Source: Dendrophyllia cribrosa (lineage: Eukaryota > Cnidaria > Anthozoa > Scleractinia > Dendrophylliidae). From it: a DNA stretch of 64,000 bases. Below, one piece after another: positions 57,673 to 64,000 of this stretch (position 1 is its first letter; every line of letters starts with the position of its first letter). Below the pieces are notes generated by a model that made no database searches, had not been told where the DNA came from, and saw only the letters and a list, made by a program, of their open reading frames with translations. Both the position numbers and the translations under genes were made by a program. The DNA lies in contig JAJLRJ010000013.1 of the NCBI GenBank assembly GCA_024195265.1, positions 14,120,322 through 14,184,321 of the forward strand. Reading direction: 5' to 3'.

Positions 57673-58003
57673 CAGAGTTGTCGTTCCTACAAGTACGAGA
57701 ACTGAAACCCTCAATCGCCTCCACGGCGCACATCAAGGTCTCACCTCAACACTTCAACGCGCAAGACAAACTGTGTATTGGCCAAAACTACAGGACGACG
57801 TCTTTGAAATGATCCAAAAGTGCGACAAGTGCCAAATACACGGTAACAAGAAGCCAAGACCTCCAGAGCGCCAGAGCTCATGCAGCAACTCGTCCAATGG
57901 AAATCCTGGGCATGGACTTGTTAGGGTTCAAGGGCCAGCACGCCCTGGTCACAGTCGATTATTCATGTCCCACAATTGTCTTAACGACAACAAACGTTTG
58001 TGA

Positions 58004-58243
58004 AATCTCTTTAATGTATCTCAATGTATCCAAGTAACCTAACTTGATATGACAACAGGAATTCACATTTGAGAAGTGTACTACTCAATGTACTATCATT
58101 TTGTTTCCAAATACATGTATAATCTATAAACCTGAAGAGGAGTCACAGAAAGTTTTTTATAGCATAAAATACAGAACAAAGTTTCACTATGTGGGTCCAA
58201 CGTTTTTAAAGTTCATCAACATAAACTTTATCAACATATTCAA
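58004..58243. other. End of the outer gypsy element, no LTR seen
   Basis: The outer integrase remnant stops near 58003. No copy of a candidate 5' LTR (before 45597) was recognised here, so the 3' end is truncated. Confidence 0.4.
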
Positions 58244-58345
58244 CTATCATCTTCTAATCATCTTTGTAACCATAATGGTTATTATGTTCACCATTACCAT
58301 CACCATCAGTAGCATCATCATCATCATCACTTTCATTTTTCCATT
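58244..58345. repeat. CATCAC/CATCAT microsatellite
   Basis: Imperfect repeats of CAT, CAC and ACCATT, densest at 58290-58332. Confidence 0.7.
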
Positions 58346-58384
58346 GAATACTTAAAAGAAAAAGAAAACAATATTCGAAAGCAC

Positions 58385-58545
58385 TGTTTAGGCACACTCA
58401 GGCACAGTTTAGGCACGTTCAAGGCACGATTTAGGCACGATGTACGCACGATTTACGCACAATTTACGCACGATTTAGGCATGATTAAGGCACGATTTAA
58501 GCACGATTTACGCACGATTTACGCACGATTAACGCACAACTGTTC
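58385..58545. repeat. GCACGATTTA minisatellite
   Basis: About 12 imperfect units of 11-13 bases of the type GGCACGATTTA or CGCACGATTTA. Confidence 0.85.
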
Positions 58546-58902
58546 TTGCCATGGCACGCTAGGATGCCCGTAATTCATGCCAATGCCCCGTAAAAAGCGT
58601 TTATGTGGTTTAAAAACGGCAGTCTAACTGTAAATTTCATACAATTTTCAAACATGCTATGTTATTTCTGTATAACTAACACAATTAAGAAGCTGATTTT
58701 ATGAACATTTAAACTGTCCTTCATTTTTTTAGCTATATTTCTGCCGGGAATAAAGTGGAAACGACTTATAAAATGCACGTCATACGCGATCGGCGATGAT
58801 TTTCCCTTTCGTAAACAAGCGATGCCATTTTAGCAACAATTTTTCACCAATTTTCGAATTATTTTTTCTATCAGAAAAAGAAAAATGCAATTAATAGGCA
58901 TT

Positions 58903-59078
58903 TGCACGATGACGTCATATGACTACAACTACCAGAATCCTTCAGTTTTTTGTTTTGTAGTGCAAATTAGAGCTATTGTTATTTAAACCGCACTGGGATT
59001 ACAAAATTTAAATAAGAAAAGAAAAACGAAATGAATTCTGGTAGTTGTAGTCAAACGACGCCATCGTGCAAATGGCCT
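58903..59078. mobile_element. MITE with ~45-bp imperfect TIRs
   Basis: GGCATTTGCACGATGACGTC at the left pairs with the inverse of the right end (ACGACGCCATCGTGCAAATGGCC); inside, ACTACAACTACCAGAAT pairs with ATTCTGGTAGTTGTAGT. Its right part is included in the tandem duplication that follows. Confidence 0.65.
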
Positions 59079-59734
59079 ATTAACTAGAATCGAACCCGAA
59101 ACCTCTGCATGCTAACATCCCTCCCTCACCACTAGACCACTGTGTTGATCCGGAAACGGCATATAAAAGATGCTTTTCTTAATTATAGATCTATAACCCT
59201 AACCCTATCCCTAGATCTAACCTAATCGCGAATCTAGCTTAGGTCTAATAATCGCTTTACCTAAACCCAGTTTTATCTAATAATGAATTGATAGCCTACT
59301 TTCACCCCAATCCAGGCATAAACTATAGAGAAATGGCATCGACCATTACAAATTAGAGCTATTGTTATTTAAACCGCACTGGGATTACAAAATTTAAATA
59401 AGAAAAGAAAAACGAAATGAATTCTGGTAGTTGTAGTCAAACGACGCCATCGTGCAAATGGCCTATTAACTAGAATCGAACCCGAAACCTCTGCATGCTA
59501 ACATCCCTCCCTCACCACTAGACCACTGTGTTGATCCGGAAACGGCATATAAAAGATGCTTTTCTTAATTATAGATCTATAACCCTAACCCTATCCCTAG
59601 ATCTAACCTAATCGCGAATCTAGCTTAGGTCTAATAATCGCTTTACCTAAACCCAGTTTTATCTAATAATGAATTGATAGCCTACTTTCACCCCAATCCA
59701 GGCATAAACTATAGAGAAATGGCATCGACCATTA
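58963..59734. repeat. Exact tandem duplication, two 386-bp copies
   Basis: 58963-59348 and 59349-59734 are the same sequence as far as can be read by eye, joined head to tail. Each copy holds half of the MITE, a tRNA-Ala-like pseudogene on the - strand and a CCCTAACCCTA-like phrase. The absence of differences points to a very recent duplication or an assembly duplication. Confidence 0.92.
59086..59156 (-). pseudogene. tRNA-Ala(AGC)-like SINE head, copy 1
   Basis: The - strand has a box-A-like AGTGGTCTAGTGGTGAGG, TTAGCATGCAGAGG (Ala-type anticodon arm) and box B GGTTCGATTC, but the acceptor stem does not pair, so it is a pseudo-tRNA or SINE head. A second copy lies 386 bases on, at 59472-59542. 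Confidence 0.5.
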
Positions 59735-60341
59735 CAAAAGGCTTGGTTACTAATGAATGTTAATGATGGCATCGACCGTTAAAAATGGCATCGCTTGTTT
59801 ACGAAAGGGAAATCGGCATTGGCGATTGACCGAGCTGCGAGCGAGCGAAAGTAATGCGAACCGAGGGGCGCTGGGGAAGAGGCGGGAAAGGAAGGAGGGA
59901 CTGCATTCTCTTCTGTAACAGACGCGTTCAGATAACTCCGCTCACGAAGTATGAGAACTCATTAAAAAAACTAATCTTGTCAACTAATAAAAGACAACTC
60001 CGCCTTTATTTGTCGCTCTGCTTGTATAAAACACGCGCGAAACTGACACGTTGGCTAAAATAGAACTATAAAGGCATTTTTAGGAGAATCTCACTTGGAT
60101 AAAAAAATTGGTTTGTTACTATCATTTCACATGTACAGATAAATTTTAGTCTCCCAGATTGGTTATCATGTGTTAATTTCTATTAAAAAATTAATCCAAG
60201 ATACAGCAAAGCTCTTTGTGATACTGATCAATATTTTAATGCTCTTTGCTGTAAAGACATATTAAGGAGAGTCTCTCACATGTGCATGTATGTATTAAAA
60301 AATTCACAAATTTTATTTAAAATCACATATATTCTACAATT
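59735..60341. other. Unassigned sequence, nothing recognised
   Basis: No gene or repeat recognised. It opens with a short restart of the GGCATCG phrase of the duplicated unit (59740-59790). Confidence 0.35.
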
Positions 60342-60487
60342 CAGGGACCGCAGAACAAGTTGAAAAGTTGGAGTGCTGACAATTGAAAATAATTTTTTCA
60401 TATTGAAAATCGAAAAAAGTTGGGGCGGGGGCGCAAAAAAGTGGTGGGGCCGCGGCCCTACCAGCCCCTCCCCCTCCGCGGTCCCTG
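60342..60487. mobile_element. Short hAT-like MITE (146 bp)
   Basis: CAGGGACCGC at the left is the inverse of GCGGTCCCTG at the right. GC-rich inner right part (GGGGCCGCGGCCCTACC). No clear 8-bp duplication. Confidence 0.5.
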
Positions 60488-61149
60488 TACGTGCATGTTG
60501 GAACGAGGAACTGGCTCCACCAAACAGACAGTAACATTTAAAATATACTAGCTTGCTCTTGTTTACACGGGATGTTTCAGAAGCGCCAAGGCAAGAACAA
60601 AGAACTGCAGATTTTGCAGAAAGCCTTACTTCGCATTTTATTCTTTAGGGCAGAGTGTATTGAATATCTTGCATGCCGTTTGTACATCATCTTACTGCCA
60701 TTGGTAATTTCTAAAAAAAATGAAAATTTAATGCTCTACTTGCACCACTGAAAGTCCATTTTGTATGGTTGGCATTTGTGAAAAGCAGGAAAGTCTTTAC
60801 TTTAATATTTAGGGAATCATGTTGCTGCTACAACAAATCAATTGTTTGTGTCAGCATTATTTTATACTATTTTTCTGTAAAATAATGAATTTTTTGGCCA
60901 GTCAGTTGCAAATTTCAGGAACTTTTGATTTCTTTATTTATGAAATTGATTTTGCTAAAACATCAGTGGAATGCGTGGCATAATTAATGTCCATTTTTAC
61001 TGATTTCATTGCTTTTAAAAGTGGCTTTTCAAATGTAACAGAAATAAGTCACGGTTTGGGAAATATTAGACGAGTGTGGATTGATCGGGAATCAATAAAT
61101 TAAATATTCAAAGCGAGTACAGAAAACGTGTCTCAGCGTGTTCTTGAGT
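60488..61149. other. Unassigned sequence, nothing recognised
   Basis: AT-rich. No coding signal or repeat recognised up to the LINE tail. Confidence 0.35.
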
Positions 61150-61774
61150 AAATACATACATACATACTTTATTGAGACTCCCTTCGATAGGGCTTTTCAG
61201 TCACAATGCTAACTACTACATGTACATAATACTTTTAATTAAGAAAACTTAGTTACAGTAATTTAATTAAATTCAAAATATATTCAAAATTATTTCATAC
61301 AAAACATATTGTTAAAAAGTGTCCGCTTAAAACTATTAATATCTTTGGTTCTTAATATTATCGGCCAGCCCATTCCATTCCCTTGGACCCCGAAAGTAAA
61401 ATGCCCTTTGTCCGTTGACAATCTACAACGGGGGACCACAAAATTGTTACACCCCCTTGTGTTCTTATTATGAACTACTGAACGTTTAATAAAATATTTA
61501 CCTAAATAATCTGGAGATAAGCCATTTACACATTTAAATGCTAAAATTAAGTCATTAAATAAAACATTTTCCGTAACATCTAGCCATTTAAGAGATCTCC
61601 GTCCCTGAGAGATATGGTCAAACTTCCCTTAACCTAGTACAACTCTGGCAGCAAAATTTTGTACCAACTGCAGTTTGTGTAGGTTACGTTTAGATGTATT
61701 CCCCCATACTGAAGAACAATAAAATAATTTACTGAAAACAAAACTATTTATAAGTAATAAAAGTGTTTTCTTAT

Positions 61775-62104
61775 CTAAAAGGTGTTTATTCTACCTATCT
61801 GTACTAATTGGTTCATACAACTAGAGACTGTTTTAGTGATATGTACATCATAGGTAAGATATTGATCAACATATACCCCGAGATCCTTAGCAAACGAAAC
61901 TGGTGAGATAGTTTTGCCTAACAAAGATAAGGAGATATGAGGTAGCCTCTTAATAAGTTGTGCTGAGCCAACAACCACTAATTTTGTCTTCTCAGGATTT
62001 ATAAGTAGAGAATTCTTTGCACACCATTTACTGATGTTCCTAAGATCTTGGTTTACGGCTGCCATAGCACTTGATGAGTCTGATACAGAAAATTTAAAGT
62101 GCAA
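61775..62104 (-). pseudogene. RT C-terminal part of the LINE
   Basis: Reads continuously from the YVDD region through LRNISKWCAKNSLLINPEKT to VSSCMNQLVQIGRINTF, the palm end and thumb of a LINE reverse transcriptase. It is separated from its N-terminal part (63565-64000) by the inserted transposon. Confidence 0.75.
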
Positions 62105-62158
62105 TTGGCTATCATCAACATACGCAGCGGGTTGACTGTGGGTAATAACACTGATTAA

Positions 62159-63560
62159 GGTTACTGCAAACCTTTATTGGTCCCATTTTGCATAATTTTA
62201 TTTTTTTTAATTTCTGTAAAGATATAACATTAATCTAGAAAATATTGAAAAAAGTTTTGCAAAATCATTAAAAGAACTCGAGATATTCTTAAAAAAGAGT
62301 TTCAAGAGAATAGTTGATAAGTAGCTATAGGTGTGATAATCCGATAATCTTTTTCCGGGGTGCAGCCCCTTCTTGTACTTTTCCCGCTAAACTTTATCCG
62401 CGGGATCTCGCATTACATGTTATGCATATTTTGTTTGCATCTCAATGCGGAGCGCAATTCGCATCGTCATAGCGTATTCCATTGTAGCGTCATAGCGTAT
62501 TCTCCCCGGCCATTTTCTATGTTTCACACCGTCGTCTACGCTTGTTCCAATTCCTGAAGATTTACAATTTGACTATCAAAGCCAAAGTGTACATTTTTGG
62601 TTAGCAGAATTGTAGAGATCACGAGTGAAAAGAACCGCGGCGAAGAGTAAAGAATAATAAATGAATAGCTTACTCGCCTGCATTTACTGCTGATACCAGC
62701 GCGTGTTTTCGGTCAATTTCCGCGGCCACGTCTGTTGTGTTTTCATTTCTTTGAAAACTCTTACTGGCCCTTTTTGCTCGTTTATTTCCACAACAATTTT
62801 GCTGCGTTTTCGTTACGTTCTTTCCGCTCATTTGGGTTTGCAGTTGCGCGAAACTTTGCCGTTTTTTCTATGGTTTTTCCCTTTGAATAACTTGACTAAT
62901 CGGCGGTTAATTGAATTCACATATACTGCTGTGTGACGATGCTCTTCAGGGGGTTCTATGTTTCATTTTATTGGTTGGCGGCACGACCACGATGACAGCC
63001 GCTTAAATGAGGTGTGAAAACAGTGAAAATCTTTCGAGGCCAAAAACCTCGAGGTTTGTTTTTGCGAGAATGGCCTCTGTTCAAATGAATTAATAGGGTA
63101 TGTAGATTTGTCAGATTTTCACGAAACTTGGCCAGTATGTTTGCTGGATATTTATGCACCAAAGTATGTGGGGCTTTTACGAAATTCCAAATACTTTTCT
63201 TGTGGCGCCCCAAAGTGTGACGCGCAAAGAACAATTTTCTATTGTCCAACTTCAAAGTGGATTTACTCGGGAACCAATAAAAATATCGAAAAAGCCTCAC
63301 ACTCTTTGTTAGGCCATTAACTCTCGAGTGACACGGACCAGTTTGTTTTGATTTTCGCGCTAACACGGAGACTGGTAATTCAGTTTTGCGTTTAAGGCTC
63401 GCGCACGCTTAACTTAAGGAAAAGCAGGAAAAATAATTTCTATTTTCGGAATCTACAATTTTTTAGCTTTACAGTGATATATAGTTTTCTGGGGTTTCGT
63501 TAAAAATAGCGCGAGTACGAAAGATTTTCGGGAAGGCACCCTCGAAGGTTTACAGTAACC
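62159..63560. mobile_element. TTAA-flanked nonautonomous DNA transposon, full copy (1,402 bp)
   Basis: The ends GGTTACTGCAAACC and GGTTTACAGTAACC are short inverted repeats, each nearly palindromic, flanked by TTAA (62155-62158 and 63561-63564). It sits inside the LINE reverse transcriptase, where native sequence would hold one TTAA. The first ~630 bases are the inverse of 1-618. Internal frames (such as a 132-codon one at 62968-63366) show no transposase motif. The TTAA duplication is the piggyBac hallmark; the family assignment is inferred. Confidence 0.88.
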
Positions 63561-63707
63561 TTAAATCATTAATGTAAATAGTAAAAAGCACAGGACCCAA
63601 GATCGATCCCTGAGGTACTCCATTTGTTAAGGGTAACAATTCTGAGACTGAATCTTCATATCGTACTCTCTGATATCTGCTTGATAGGTAGCTACTAAAC
63701 CAGGAAG

Positions 63708-64000
63708 TTACAGAAGCTTTGAGGCCCAATTTTCGTAATTTTCTAACAGTAGATTATGATTAAGGCTGTCAAAAGCTTTTGACATATCAAGCAGTACTAG
63801 TAACGAGGCAAATTTTTCATCAATTGCTTCCAAAATGTTGTCTGTGACATTTATGAGGGCAGTTTCTGTCGAATGCATTTTCCTGTTGCCACTTTGATAA
63901 GTCGACAGTTTATCATGCATTGTCAAAAATTCCACAAGCTGCTTGTGTGCCAGTCTCTCACTTACTTTCGATAGGATGGGTAACAATGAGATCGGCCTGT
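63708..64000 (-). pseudogene. RT N-terminal part of the LINE
   Basis: LLPILSKVSERLAHKQLVEF followed by YQSGNRKMHSTETALINVTD and [17 protein letters not shown], the fingers and motif A of a CR1/L2-like reverse transcriptase. It continues leftward in shifted frame to [20 protein letters not shown]. The 5' end lies beyond the window. Confidence 0.78.

Larger units (their letters stand above)
45388..58003 (+). mobile_element. Outer Ty3/gypsy element, decayed and split by two younger gypsy insertions
   Basis: Without the insertions at 46723-51335 and 53024-57672, the + strand reads gag (about 45855-46560, with CCHC-type cysteines in CICCKGD...CPAK and CKFCGKEEHFERAC), protease (VDTGAMVSCM, 46659 on), the RT start (51690-51930), a deleted RT palm, the RT end and RNase H (52050-52800) and the integrase N-terminal region (57680-58003, CDKCQIHG). 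A primer-binding-site-like TGGTGATCCCGACGCG lies at 45597-45612, so a 5' LTR may end at 45596. No 3' LTR was found. Stops and an RT deletion make it dead. Confidence 0.75.
61150..64000 (-). mobile_element. CR1/L2-like LINE, 5' end outside the window, interrupted by a TTAA element
   Basis: On the - strand: the RT start (63986-63708: [39 protein letters not shown]), [20 protein letters not shown] (just before 63565), then after the insertion YVDDSQLHFKFSVSD (from about 62125), KWCAKNSLLINPEKTKLVVV, and the tail LFYCSSVWGNTSKRNLHKLQ. The 3' end is an AT-rich UTR and the terminal (ATGT)n at 61150-61172. The frame is open across the insertion site when the element is disregarded; later frameshifts lie below 61775. 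The RT catalytic motif is YVDD. The family is recalled from the tail and RT pattern. Confidence 0.85.

Noticed and set aside
59472..59542. Second tRNA-like sequence as a functional tRNA gene
   Set aside because: It is the exact duplicate of a pseudo-tRNA whose acceptor stem does not pair.
62968..63366. 132-codon - frame in the TTAA element as a transposase
   Set aside because: No DDE/DDD-like motif or domain was seen and it is not kept in a recognisable way; treated as non-coding.

Overview
The window is a metazoan nuclear genome segment. The evidence is spliced-looking exons, a eukaryotic tRNA-Val gene, Penelope-like, Ty3/gypsy and CR1/L2-like retroelements, many MITEs, and an animal-type Maverick/Polinton. 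The mix of transposons and the tRNA-derived SINE style point to a cnidarian, probably a stony coral or anemone. That is an inference; no search was run. All family names rest on motifs read by eye.

Centre (11728-32286): a complete 20,559-bp Maverick/Polinton of the adintovirus-like kind. It has a perfect 6-bp target duplication (TACATG) and 385-bp terminal inverted repeats that look identical by eye. The right arm carries a protein-primed family B DNA polymerase. The left and middle parts carry a chromodomain integrase, a packaging ATPase, an adenain-like cysteine protease, double- and single-jelly-roll-type capsid proteins, a pX-like core protein, a PLA2-domain protein, a fibre-like protein, a VLTF3-like factor and several HTH-repeat proteins. 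The capsid genes form a tightly packed leftward block, and almost every gene starts at an (A/T)AAAATG motif. Several genes are broken or split by small indels: the PLA2 N-terminus, the pX C-terminus, the fibre head and the polymerase SAP-like head. The protease has no AUG. The copy is therefore decaying, or the assembly has indels, or some shifts are programmed. A 2-kb AT-rich array of ten ~175-bp units with GCTAAAA hairpins lies upstream of an HTH gene. Each terminal repeat is itself bounded by inverted copies of the terminal motif, a nested-TIR design that is the most unusual structure here.

Left flank (1-11721): part of a TTAA-flanked transposon, three candidate exons of one unidentified host gene split by a 32-bp minisatellite, tRNA-Val(AAC), a gypsy integrase relic carrying nested insertions, LINE relics, a pogo/Tigger-type MITE and several hairpin elements.

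Right flank (32293-64000): an intact single-exon SAM-dependent methyltransferase; a Penelope-like element with GIY-YIG domain and a hammerhead-ribozyme-like motif; a 4.7-kb segment bounded by ~1-kb inverted arms that each hold the same terminal exon; a LINE relic; a Harbinger-like MITE; and a nest of three gypsy elements. In that nest an old outer copy is split by two younger ones, one with identical 96-bp LTRs and one with 178-bp LTRs. After these come an exact 386-bp tandem duplication and, at the end, a CR1/L2-like LINE interrupted by a second full copy of the TTAA transposon, whose removal would leave the reverse-transcriptase frame continuous. Apart from the methyltransferase, the tRNA and a few exons, most of the window is mobile DNA.
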